Assembly: GCA_963747965.1 (NCBI GenBank)
Contig: CAVVGZ010000007.1
Span: 868,001-932,000, forward strand
From: CAVVGZ01 sp963747965
GTDB taxonomy: Bacteria; Chloroflexota; Anaerolineae; Anaerolineales; Anaerolineaceae
Direction: 5' to 3'
Length of the DNA: 64,000 nucleotides
Part shown: piece by piece, positions 17,926 through 27,369 of the stretch
Layout: each line of letters starts with the position of its first letter
How positions within the stretch are numbered: position 1 is the stretch's first letter
Translations under genes and position numbers: made by a program
The notes under the pieces: generated by a model
Database searches by the model: none
The model's input: only the letters and a program-made list of their open reading frames with translations
Told to the model about the DNA's origin: nothing

Positions 17926-19641
17926 ATGAAAAGTAAATTTTTGCGCGCTTTTCTCTTGTTGTTTATCTTATTCTTTTTCAATTTTCAGGGGGTGTTGGCT
18001 CAAACCTATCTCTTTGAGGTGGAAGATGAAGAGATCCAGGTTTACATCCATGAGGATGGAACAGCAACCATCGATTACACGATTGGATTCTATAACGATC
18101 CATCTGCAGACCCGATTGATTACGTAGACATCGGTGCGCCAAATTCCAGTTACTCATTATCCAATGTATCCGCCTGGATCAACGACCAGGAATTGTCCGA
18201 TATCCAGTCATCACCATATGTCACCAATGGAGTAGCCATCGGCCTGGGAGACAACGCCATACAACCCGGAGAGCGGGGTACCCTGCAAGTGCGGATTGAC
18301 GGCGTGCGCGATATGCTTTTTCCCGCAACTGGTGAGGATCCGGATTACACCAGCTTTCAATTCGAACCCAATTTTTTTGACTCGCAATTTGTAAATGGAA
18401 ACACAAACCTGACACTCACCCTCATCCTTCCACCAGGCATAGAACCAGAACAGCCGCGTTATTTCCAACCGAAGAACTGGCCGGGGCAGGATGAACCCAT
18501 TACAGGCATGGATGACCAGGGCAGAGTGTATTACACGTGGATCAGTGACCAGGCAAACGGTTCCAGCGAATATATCTTCGGGGCGGCTTTTCCGGCCACG
18601 GTTGTTCCCCCTGATTCAATCGTTGTGCCGGGCGCAGCATCTACCACCTCCACAGGATCTGGATCTGGATTTTTATCCAGTCTCTTGGGATACACATTCT
18701 GCTGTGGGGTAGGCTTATTCATGCTGGCTATGGTCGCTCTGCCCATCTATTCGGCCACCATTGGAGCAAACAAAAGAAAATTGCAGTACCTTCCGCCAAA
18801 AATAAAGGTGGAAGGAAACGGCATCAAGCGCGGTTTAACCGCCGTTGAAGCCGGGATACTCATGGAACATCCCATGGATAAAATCCTGACGATGATTTTG
18901 TTCTCAACAATTAAAAAAGGTGCCGCCTCGGTGGTCAAGCGCGATCCGCTTGAAATCAAAGTTGCTGAATCCCTGCCGGATGATTTAAGACAGTATGAGA
19001 CTGATTTCCTGAAAGCCTTCCAGGAGCCAACCAAGGAACAACGCACCAAAAAACTGCAGGATACCATGGCAGATTTAATTGTCAGTGTTGGCACAAAAAT
19101 GAAAGGCTTCAGCAGTAAGGAAACGGTTGATTATTATAAAAATATCATGGACAAAGCCTGGGCGCAGATTGAAGCAGCTGATACGCCTGAAGTGCGCAGC
19201 GAGGTCTATGAAGAAGTCATGGATTGGACGATGCTGGACAAAAGGTATGATGACCGGACGAAAGAAATCTTCCAGACCCGCCCCATTTTTACACCGATGT
19301 GGTGGGGACGATGGGACCCCACCTACCAGCCGACAGGTGCCGGACCGCTGGCATCTCCGGTATCGACCACCTCGATACCGGCTGGAACCGGCGGCTCAAT
19401 GAGCAGGCCAACTTTGCCTGGTTCGGTTTTTGCAGCAAACATGGTGGGTGGGATCCAGGATTTTTCCTCCAATGTTATTGGGGATGTAACCAGGTTTACA
19501 GGTAATATCACCAGCCGCACCAACCCCGTTCCAAAAATACCATCCCGGCCGTCCTCAGGTGGATTTCGGGGAGGAGGCGGCTGTGCCTGTGCCTGTGCCT
19601 GTGCCGGTTGTGCCTGCGCCTGCGCCGGAGGCGGCCGCTGA
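17926..19641 (+). CDS. Secreted/membrane protein with C-terminal Cys-Ala tail (candidate RiPP-like substrate)
   Basis: This 571-residue protein resembles DUF2207-type proteins in layout. It has a signal peptide (residues 1-25, ending GVLA), an extracytoplasmic beta-rich domain with IQVYIHEDGTATIDYTIGF, a transmembrane segment at about 251-277, then a cytoplasmic domain of ~200 residues and a Pro/Ser/Gly-rich stretch. The last 19 residues are CACACACAGCACACAGGGR, with seven cysteines each followed by Ala. They are encoded by near-perfect TGTGCC/TGCGCC repeats and preceded by a Gly-rich stretch. The tail should be cytoplasmic and so accessible to the radical SAM enzymes encoded just downstream. 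AGGAG lies 8 bases before the ATG. I infer that the tail is the modified region. Confidence 0.72.
   Translation: MKSKFLRAFLLLFILFFFNFQGVLAQTYLFEVEDEEIQVYIHEDGTATIDYTIGFYNDPSADPIDYVDIGAPNSSYSLSNVSAWINDQELSDIQSSPYVTNGVAIGLGDNAIQPGERGTLQVRIDGVRDMLFPATGEDPDYTSFQFEPNFFDSQFVNGNTNLTLTLILPPGIEPEQPRYFQPKNWPGQDEPITGMDDQGRVYYTWISDQANGSSEYIFGAAFPATVVPPDSIVVPGAASTTSTGSGSGFLSSLLGYTFCCGVGLFMLAMVALPIYSATIGANKRKLQYLPPKIKVEGNGIKRGLTAVEAGILMEHPMDKILTMILFSTIKKGAASVVKRDPLEIKVAESLPDDLRQYETDFLKAFQEPTKEQRTKKLQDTMADLIVSVGTKMKGFSSKETVDYYKNIMDKAWAQIEAADTPEVRSEVYEEVMDWTMLDKRYDDRTKEIFQTRPIFTPMWWGRWDPTYQPTGAGPLASPVSTTSIPAGTGGSMSRPTLPGSVFAANMVGGIQDFSSNVIGDVTRFTGNITSRTNPVPKIPSRPSSGGFRGGGGCACACACAGCACACAGGGR
19582..19638 (+). 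repeat. Hexanucleotide repeat encoding the Cys-Ala tail
   Basis: Four TGTGCC units, a GGT, then one TGTGCC and two TGCGCC units encode (CA)4-G-(CA)3. Codon choice shifts from TGT to TGC along the array, so it is not a simple recent slippage product. Confidence 0.85.
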
Positions 19642-19655
19642 TTGGAAAAATCCCT

Positions 19656-21042
19656 GTGAATCCATTCAAGACGCTGCCTGAAAAGATTTCTCCATTCTTC
19701 CTGCGCCGGGAAGTTCCACCCGCAGCCGGAGTGCACCATTACCTGCGGGAGGATCAGCATGGGAAAGCGCGTATTCACCTGCGCCTGGATGCAGATGGGC
19801 ACGGTACCCTTTTGGTAAATGCCAGCCGCATTTATCACTTCAATCCCACTGCGGCACTGATGACCTATAACTACCTTGAGGGCTTCAGCCAGCAGGATGC
19901 AGTGAAGAGCCTGCAGCGCCATATACCGGGTCCCTGTAAATCAGGCCAGGCAGGATTATGAAACATTTATCCTGGACCTGGAGAAAATCCTACACCCCGA
20001 TGGAAGCTGTCCGGTTTGCGAACTCGATCTTGAGACCGTGGCTCCTTTTTCCGACCGCCCTTCAGCCCCTTACCGTATGGACCTGGCCATCACGTACCGC
20101 TGCAATAACGATTGCGACCATTGTTACAACGGCAGGTCGCGCCAATATCCAGAGATGGAAACCGGCGAGTGGATCCAAATTATCGACCGGCTGTGGCAAA
20201 TCGGTGTTCCCCATATTATCTTCACCGGGGGCGAACCCACCCTGCGAAACGACCTGCCAGAATTAATCCGCCATGCAGAAAGCAATGGACAGATCACCGG
20301 GTTGAATACCAACGGGCGAAGGCTCAAAGATCCTTCCTATGTCAAGCAGCTGGTGGATGCCGGCCTGGACCATGTGCAGATCACGCTGGAATCCCACAAC
20401 CCGGATATTCACGATAATATGGTCTCCAGGCCGGGGGCCTGGGATGATACAACAGCCGGCATACGAAATGTGCTCTCCAGCGGTCTTTATGTCATGACAA
20501 ATACCACCATGCTCCAGGATAACAGTCCTTTTATGGGCCAGACATTGGATTTCCTGGCCGAATTAGGGGTGCCAACCATTGGATTGAACGCCCTCATCTA
20601 TTCCGGAAAAGGTCTGGATGTTGGTACCGGTCTCACCAACAGCGATCTGCCGGACCTTTTGGATCTCGCTAAACAAAAAACGGAGCAGTATAACCAGCGC
20701 CTGATCTGGTACACACCCACCGATTACTGCCAGTTCAATCCGTTAGACTACGGATTGGGTGTGAAGGGATGCACAGCAGCATTATATAATATGTGCATTG
20801 AACCGGATGGGAGTGTCATCCCCTGCCAATCCTATTATCAGACCCTGGGTAAAATCCTGGAGCATAATTGGGAATCTATCTGGAACCACCCCCTGGCTGT
20901 CCAGCTGCGGGAGAGAAACAACCTGCCTATCCGCTGTGAAACCTGTGACATGCTGGTGGAGTGCGGCGGCGGATGCCCGCTTGCCCGCCAGGCACACCAA
21001 CCCGATATAGTACCAGTACTCATTGGAGAAAGGGAGTCTTAA
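19656..21042 (+). CDS. Radical SAM/SPASM enzyme with PqqD-like N-terminal domain, frameshifted
   Basis: Read from GTG at 19656 with one extra base removed at about 19919-19920, this gives ~461 residues; without the correction it splits into an N-terminal piece and a 334-residue piece. The N-terminus (MNPFKTLPEKI ... RIHLRLDADGHGTLLVNAS ... NYLEGFSQQDAV) matches the PqqD-like RiPP-recognition domain of the next gene. A CPVC pair precedes the barrel. The radical SAM cluster motif is CNNDCDHC (Cys149, 153, 156) and IIFTGGEPTLR follows. The C-terminal SPASM region shows PDGSVIPC and CETCDMLVECGGGCPLA, sufficient for auxiliary clusters. The stop abuts the next gene's ATG. It is the likely catalyst that modifies the upstream Cys-Ala tail. 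Confidence 0.85.
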
Positions 21043-22239
21043 ATGATGGATCTGATTAATCGTTACAAGGGCTTATTTGCCCGACAAAAACCGCTTGTCC
21101 CCGGGGTTTATTCCTTCCAGGCTCCACCGGATTCAGAATACCCATACCGCCTGCATTTACGGCTTGAAGAAAACGGCAGCGGTGTTCTGGTAGTCAATGC
21201 CCGGACAGTTTTACACCTGAACCAGACAGCCGCGGAATACGCTTATTACTACATTAATGGGTGGGAGGACGAAGCGGTAGCCGGGGAAATGGAGAAACGC
21301 TACCGTGTCAGCCGCGACCAGGCTCATGCCGATTACCAGGACCTGGCCGACAGGATCCATGAATTGATTCGCACACCGGACCTGGATCCAGTTACCTTCC
21401 TGGGTTTCGAACGCACAGCTTCCCACACCGAAGACCTTTCCGCTCCATTACGCCTGGACTGTGCCCTTACCTACCAGACCACTGGAGATCACAGGCCTGA
21501 GGCTGCTCCACGTGGGCGGGTGAAGAGGGAATTAACCACCGAGGAATGGCAGGTTATCCTTGACAAAGCCTGGCAGGCTGGCATACCCCATGTAGTATTC
21601 ACCGGGGGTGAAGCTACCATCCGCCCGGATTTGATCGACCTGGTTAAATACGCCGAGAACCTTGGCCAGGTAACCGGTCTGCTCACTGATGGAAAAAGGC
21701 TGGCCGAGCCGCACTACCTGAATGAACTGCTTCAAAGCGGGCTGGATCATGTCATGATCGTCCTGGATGCGAGTAACGAACAATCCTGGGAAGGTCTTCG
21801 GGACAGCCTGCGGGAAGATCTTTTTATTACTGTGCACCTGACCATCAACATGATTAACCAGGCGAAGATCGAAGGATGGCTGCGCCAGCTGGGAGAGATG
21901 GGCGTAATGTCCATATCAATCAGCATGGCGAACCAGAATCTTAAAGAACAGCTTGACGCAGCCCGCCAGCTGATCGCCGACTTAAAAATGGATTTGGTTT
22001 GGGATCTTCCGGTTCCCTATTCGGAGCTTAACCCTGTTAAACTGGAATTGGAAGAAGCCGGCCAGGAAAACCAGGTGGAAGGTGCGGGCAATGCCTGGTT
22101 ATATGTTGAACCGGATGGAGATGTATTACCCGGCCAGGGAATCCTGGTTGTTCTTGGAAACCTCGCTGCAGAGCCCTGGGAACAAATCTGGCAAAAGCGC
22201 ACGGAGATGAAGGTGGAAGAACAAATGGGAAAGATATGA
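21043..22239 (+). CDS. Cysteine-less radical SAM paralogue with PqqD-like domain
   Basis: These 398 residues align with the preceding enzyme from end to end: the PqqD-like N-terminus (LHLRLEENGSGVLVVNA ... NGWEDEAVAGEMEKRYRVS), then VVFTGGEATIRPDLIDLVKYAENLGQVTGLLTDGKRL matching the radical SAM barrel. The cluster motif is gone: the position of CNNDCDHC reads QTTGDHRPE. The SPASM region (VEPDGDVLPGQGILVVLGNLA) has lost all its cysteines too. The only Cys in the protein is Cys140. The reading frame is intact, so it is a maintained pseudoenzyme, probably a substrate-binding or scaffolding partner. It begins directly after the previous stop and overlaps the next gene by ATGA. Confidence 0.82.
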   Translation: MMDLINRYKGLFARQKPLVPGVYSFQAPPDSEYPYRLHLRLEENGSGVLVVNARTVLHLNQTAAEYAYYYINGWEDEAVAGEMEKRYRVSRDQAHADYQDLADRIHELIRTPDLDPVTFLGFERTASHTEDLSAPLRLDCALTYQTTGDHRPEAAPRGRVKRELTTEEWQVILDKAWQAGIPHVVFTGGEATIRPDLIDLVKYAENLGQVTGLLTDGKRLAEPHYLNELLQSGLDHVMIVLDASNEQSWEGLRDSLREDLFITVHLTINMINQAKIEGWLRQLGEMGVMSISISMANQNLKEQLDAARQLIADLKMDLVWDLPVPYSELNPVKLELEEAGQENQVEGAGNAWLYVEPDGDVLPGQGILVVLGNLAAEPWEQIWQKRTEMKVEEQMGKI

Positions 22240-22994
22240 TGGATCCTGAATTCTGGGATGATCGTTACCAACAGCAGGCACGCTGGACCGCACCGGTCCG
22301 GCGTGTTTTTGGTGATGCATTCCTGCATGGCAGAGCATTGAAAGTCCTGGAAGCAGGCTGTGGTACCGGGGTCATCACCAATGACCTTTACCGGAACCAT
22401 GAAAACCATAAAATGTTCGGACTGGATATCCAGCATGAGCTGCTGTGCTATGCCAGGCAGAAGGATCCTGCCATCCAATACACCTGTGCAGACGGACTCA
22501 TGCTTCCATACCCGGACAATGCTTTTGATATCACACTCTGCCATTATTACCTGTTGTGGTTGGGTTCGCCTGAGCAGGGTCTGGCAGAAATGTGCCGGGT
22601 TACCAGGGCTGGCGGTGTGGTAGCAGCACTTGCCGAACCGGATTATGGGGGGCGTATCGATTACCCCGATGAGCTGGCTAATCCGGGCATACTGCAAGCC
22701 AGGTCCCTCCAGGCACACGGAGCAAACCCATACCTGGGACGCAAACTGGCAGAGCTGCTTCATCGTGCAGGCTTATCGAATATCCATACCGGCTTGATGG
22801 GGGGTGAATGGGGAAAAGCACCCGATCCCGGATTCATCCAGATGGAATGGGAGGTTCTGCGTCAAGATTTGCAGGGCTGGCTGCCAGAATCCGAAATGTT
22901 CCGCCTGCAGGCGTTGGATGTGGAAGCGTGGCACAGCGGCATTCGCATCCTGTACGTGCCCACCTTTTACGCCTGGGGAAAAGTCCCGGGATGA
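22236..22994 (+). CDS. Class I SAM-dependent methyltransferase
   Basis: This 252-residue Rossmann-fold methyltransferase has motif I VLEAGCGTGVITNDL (about residues 38-52), MFGLDIQHELLCYAR, an acidic motif-II region (CADGLMLPYPDNAFDITLCHYYLLWL) and a post-motif block EMCRVTRAGGVVAALAEPDYGG. It resembles the Methyltransf_11/UbiE group. The start overlaps the preceding stop (ATGA), so it is translationally coupled to the two radical SAM genes and closes the cluster before tRNA-Pro. It could methylate the modified tail or a small molecule; sequence does not decide. Confidence 0.85.
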   Translation: MMDPEFWDDRYQQQARWTAPVRRVFGDAFLHGRALKVLEAGCGTGVITNDLYRNHENHKMFGLDIQHELLCYARQKDPAIQYTCADGLMLPYPDNAFDITLCHYYLLWLGSPEQGLAEMCRVTRAGGVVAALAEPDYGGRIDYPDELANPGILQARSLQAHGANPYLGRKLAELLHRAGLSNIHTGLMGGEWGKAPDPGFIQMEWEVLRQDLQGWLPESEMFRLQALDVEAWHSGIRILYVPTFYAWGKVPG

Positions 22995-23008
22995 ACTTTG
23001 ATAACAGG

Positions 23009-23037
23009 TTGCCAAAAATCCCGTTACCGTCTATAAT
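23009..23037 (+). promoter_or_regulatory. Sigma-70-type promoter of tRNA-Pro
   Basis: TTGCCA (23009-23014), a 17-base spacer and TATAAT (23032-23037) end ten bases before the tRNA. Confidence 0.7.
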
Positions 23038-23047
23038 GGATTTTGTT

Positions 23048-23123
<76 letters not shown>

Positions 23124-23127
23124 AGAC

Positions 23128-23167
23128 AACCGTTTACTTACTCAATTTGAGGATGTAAGCGGTTTTT
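23128..23167 (+). terminator. Probable terminator after tRNA-Pro
   Basis: Arms AACCG and CTTAC pair with GTAAG and CGGTT, with a short bulge between the two helices, followed by TTTTTCTTTC. Confidence 0.5.
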
Positions 23168-23941
23168 CTTTCTAACTAATTTTATTCTATGACCGTAAAC
23201 AAAATTTTTGAGGATATATTCCGTGGGCATTTTCTCCCCCTGGTCTAACAAAAGTCCCGGCCAGTTAATTTTGAGAGATAAACTCCCTGGATGCAGCTCA
23301 TCCCGGGAGATTTTTGCGGTTCAGCTCCTCTGCATTCCATGATCAAAGGCGGGGAAGGTTCGGTTCTATATGCCGCGCTGGAATTTCTGGGCATCGAGCT
23401 GGTCAATTACAGGTAGTACCCCATTTCCTCAACCTACAACTGGGTTCATCACGAGCCACAATCAAATCACCATGCATATATATATTTGGCGATTATCCAA
23501 ATCAGGATAGATGGATACGTCGCCATTATTGGCCACCGGCATGTCATTAGCATCCTTTGCCAAAGTAAACCTCAAATAAGATCTGATTCCAGTTCGCCAC
23601 CGGGTGCGGTAGTTGCCGGTTTAGCAAGCCCCATCAATATAAAAAATGTCCATAGAACAATTTTTTCAGCACTCCCTATATATTTGTTTTGCTTGGATAT
23701 GGAAAAATATACCGGTATCTAATAAAAATTGGCTTGATTCTTGTACCTATTTGGTTTCATAAATTGGTTTCTTTGAATCAGTTTTTTGGCTGGAGTCTAT
23801 AAATATCAAGGGGCGGTTAGCTGTCCTGCAGGATCGTATCAAGAATAAGGAGGATTCACATAAAAAAGAAGTATCATTTTTCTCCAATTAAGAAGCAGAT
23901 CTATTCAAATCAAACAATTTAAAAAATTTCAGGAGAATAAA
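23168..23941. other. Long gene-poor stretch with possible gene remnant
   Basis: Nearly 800 bases with no supported gene. A short reading frame at 23339-23416 (MIKGGEGSVLYAALEFLGIELVNYR) reads like the end of a real protein, but I cannot name it and no upstream part is visible. The rest is AT-rich and looks non-coding. Confidence 0.4.
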
Positions 23942-24814
23942 ATGGAAAAAATTGGGCGTGTATTTATTTTTGTTTTGATTTTACTGGCGATAGTGGTTGT
24001 TCCGGTATTTGCCATCACCAATAACTGGGTGGAGGATTTTGATCATCCTTATGTTGGTCTGGCGGCTTTCTATGATGCGGACGGTGAATTCATCTGGCGC
24101 TGCAGCGGTTCACTAATTGACCCGACAACTTTTGTGACTGCTGGTCACTGTGCTGATACTGACGGAGGGGCTGTGACAGCCCGTGTTTGGTTCCAGCAGG
24201 ATGCCGGAGCTAATTATGACCCCGAAACCGAACTCGACCCCGTTTCTGGTTATCCGGAGAGCTGTGCAGCTGGTACAGAAGGGGTTTCCTGTGCTACCTC
24301 GGTTGAACTGTACAACTATGGCTTTGACGATTTTGCCAGCTTTCCCGACACCCATGATGTAGGCCTGGTGATTTTGCAACAACCCATAAATCCGGGAGAA
24401 TTTGGGGAATTGCCAGAAGTTGGAACACTCGATGACCTTGATAGCGCTAGAGGCAAAAAAGATACCATTTTTATGGTCAGTGGATATGGTCTCACATATC
24501 GTACCAATGATCATTCTCCACTCCCCAATAATTCTTACAGGTCGCGGCTTATGGCGAAGTCAACCCTTGTAAATCTCGGGAGCGCAAATACCGACGGGTA
24601 TAACCTGCAGACACAGGGCAATGGAAGTGACCGAGGCGGTACATGCTCGGGGGATTCCGGTGGACCAGTATTCCTTGGTGATGAGGAATCCAATCTAATT
24701 GTCGGTGTTACTTCCTTTGGAATGAACTCCCTCTGCCGCGGCACAGACTATGCCTACCGGCTTGACAGGCAGGAAGTACTCGACTGGATTAATGGCGGAT
24801 ATTTGCCTGAATAG
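23942..24814 (+). CDS. Secreted trypsin-like serine protease (S1 family)
   Basis: This 290-residue chymotrypsin-fold protease has a signal peptide of about 24 residues (hydrophobic FIFVLILLAIVVVPVFA). The catalytic triad is His69 in TAGHC, Asp139 in THDVGLVIL and Ser239 in CSGDSGGPVF. Cysteine pairs typical of S1 enzymes flank the His and Ser (C54/C70, with C235 before the Ser). AGGAG lies 5 bases before the ATG and a strong terminator follows. It stands alone in a gene-poor region. It is likely an exported digestive or processing protease. Confidence 0.9.
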   Translation: MEKIGRVFIFVLILLAIVVVPVFAITNNWVEDFDHPYVGLAAFYDADGEFIWRCSGSLIDPTTFVTAGHCADTDGGAVTARVWFQQDAGANYDPETELDPVSGYPESCAAGTEGVSCATSVELYNYGFDDFASFPDTHDVGLVILQQPINPGEFGELPEVGTLDDLDSARGKKDTIFMVSGYGLTYRTNDHSPLPNNSYRSRLMAKSTLVNLGSANTDGYNLQTQGNGSDRGGTCSGDSGGPVFLGDEESNLIVGVTSFGMNSLCRGTDYAYRLDRQEVLDWINGGYLPE

Positions 24815-24874
24815 AACTCAATCATTACTGATCCTCACATATTGGTTCCAGTTACAAAATGTACAATTCTTTTT

Positions 24875-24904
24875 AGACCGGTAAAAAAACCGGTCTATTT
24901 TTTA
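24875..24904 (+). terminator. Intrinsic terminator after the serine protease
   Basis: The 8-bp stem AGACCGGT/ACCGGTCT with an A-rich loop is followed by ATTTTTTATTT. Confidence 0.8.
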
Positions 24905-25166
24905 TTTATCCGAATATTATTAAAGGGGATTTTTCCATGCTCATAAATCCTGATTATTATTGTTACAGGTTGGTAGAAATCATTCGATTTTTGTCCAACA
25001 CACCGATTTTCAATCCCGGATGTTTTATAATAAGGTTGATCGTTTCAGATACCAGGATTTAATTTCTTTTGCCTATCTGGACAGGATTGCAAAGGAGGTT
25101 CGGAGCAGCCTGATAGATTTCCCATGGAGTAAGGATCTCCTGCACCCAAACCACAGGAACAAAAGT

Positions 25167-27238
25167 ATGAAGAAACTCTGGAACACAATTAACCAGAAGC
25201 TGGACAAAGGTGACAATCGCATCTACGTCAACATTTTTATTGCGGCTATGCTGGTCATGTGCTTCCCACTATTCAACAACCAGCTGTTCATAGGCCATGA
25301 CTGGACTTACCACATGCTCAGGATACAGAGCCTTAAGGAAGGCCTGCTCACAGGGCAGTTCCCGGTCAGGGTAAATCCCCTCTTCCTCAATGGATACGGC
25401 TATGCCAGCTCTATGTTTTATCCTGACCTATTACTGTATATCCCCGTTGGACTGCAGCTTCTCGGTATTGGAATAGAGGAAAGCTATAAGATGTTTCTCA
25501 TCCTCGTCCTGGCAGCCAGCTTCCTGACAGCGTATTATTGCGGCAAAGGGATTACGAAAAGTTCCTATGCCGGAATCATTTTTGCGCTGGTCTTTAGCCT
25601 GTCACAGTATCACCTGCAGAATATTTATACACGCTTTGCTGTCGGGGAAGTGACTGCCTACATTTTTCTGCCGTTTATCATCTACGGCCTATTATAATCT
25701 AATCTATGAAACATTTGAAAAACCCTGGCTGCTTGTGGTTGGTTTTTCGGGTCTGATGTTAACCCACACCATATCTCTGGGATTAGCGGCCCTTGCATCA
25801 GTGCTTGTTGCACTTTTTGGGATAAAACCAATCCTGATGGATCCAAAACGAATCATCCATCTGCTACTCAGCATCCTCGCAATTCTGGTACTTACCTGCG
25901 GATTCTGGATCCCGATTGTCGAACAGCTGCTATCCTCATCATTCGGATTAACCCATTCACTTCCCATCTGGATCCAATCCAGGACGGTTAAAATACCTGT
26001 TATGTTTGCGAACTCCTATATTCTTAAGGGCAGGGATGTATCCATTGGAATATCACTCACCCTTTTAAGTCTGCTGAGAATCTTTATTAATAAATCAAAC
26101 ACATCTCCCTCCCAGATGAAAGTCATTAACTGGTCCATGGGATTTGGATTCTTGCTCCTTTTTTTGGCATCAGATTTATTCCCATGGCGGTTTGCCCCTT
26201 CCATTCTTAATGATTTATCCTATCCCTGGCGTCATTATGCGATGGCATCCCTTTTTTTAGCGCTGGCTGTCGGAGTGATGGTGGATGTTCTTATTCAAGC
26301 AGGAATACCGGATACTTGGCTTGGTTTTATTAGTGCTGTTTATGTACGGTTCAGCAATTACGGTGATTTCTCATTCAATCAATACAATTGGGGATCCAAT
26401 CGATTTGACCTCTGAATATTATCAGGTAGCACAAAATACAGATGCAATTAGCGGGGCAGAATGGCTGCCATCGGGAATTGATCCGGCCGCCATATCCTAT
26501 AAGCCGCTGTTGTAGAATCAAACACCGGTGATCTTCTGGATTACACCAGGAATGGAATAAAGACCGTCATTCCATATATCAAAGACTATGAATACATAGA
26601 TGTACCATCCATTTATTACCGCGGTTACTCCGTCGATTTTTAAGGATGAAGCGGGAAATGTAACCCATGTCCCATTCAGCAATGAAGGAGATAATAAAAG
26701 TATCCGAGTTTACACCAATCATATGACAGCCCCAGGAACGATCATTGTTGACTATACCGGTACGACAATTCAGAAATTATCTCTTTCCCTGAACCTGTTA
26801 TTTGTCATCGGAGCGGCAGTTTTAATTAAAATGGAAAAAACCATTTTCAAAAAAAGCTCCTTTTCCTGGATAATATTTCAATTAATCCTTTTTAGTGGAA
26901 CAGCCTGATCGAAAATATCCGTTTTCCCAATTACCTGTGGAAACCAAATTATCAATCGGTTTCATCCAATTTATATAAAATAGTAAGCACGATGGGTCTT
27001 CAGGGAACACCATTACATTTTAGACTTTTATTTCCCTATTTTCCAAATTAAGACGAATTCTGATCAGCTGCCTCCTAACAAAAATTATTGGAACAGCCAT
27101 TTTGTTGGCTTTTCTCCCGACGAAATTTGATGGGAGATATTATTACTCGTTTTGGGAATGGAAAGCCTCGCATATTCCAGACAGGTTGACTTTTTCACTT
27201 TCCGATCTAAACGAAAAATTTAGACCGGGGGTAAAATG
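25167..27238 (+). pseudogene. Decayed integral membrane protein gene (YfhO/PTPS-related type)
   Basis: A start at 25167 (MKKLWNTINQKLDKGDN) gives a multi-pass protein with GHDWTYHMLRIQSLKEGLLTG and FPVRVNPLFLNGYGYASSMFYPDLLLYI. These match the opening of large membrane proteins annotated as YfhO-like or 6-pyruvoyl-tetrahydropterin-synthase-related. The frame stops at ~25695 but continues one base over (YYNLIYETFEKPWLLVVGFSGL). It shifts again near 26276-26285, ~26505 and ~26630, and coding-like fragments persist to 27238 (for example NIRFPNYLWKPNYQ and RYYYSFWEWKASHIPDR). With at least five breaks this is gene decay rather than sporadic error. The last ~300 bases could belong to a second gene. 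Confidence 0.7.
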
Positions 27239-27369
27239 ACCTCACCCGCTTATTTCTGGTCATTACTTTTATCCACCAGGCGTAGAACTAAACCACCCGG
27301 ATAACATCCTTTAAAGAAATTTAATCCGGCCCTGAAACAAATTAGCGATCCGAATGTGCTTACTCCGGG

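Noticed and set aside
17926..19641. Cys-Ala tail as a metallothionein-like metal store
   Set aside because: Possible, but seven Cys-Ala units beside recognition-domain radical SAM genes fit peptide modification better; kept only as an alternative.
22017..22763. 248-codon open frame on the minus strand
   Set aside because: It is antisense to the radical SAM paralogue and the methyltransferase, both of which carry real motifs.
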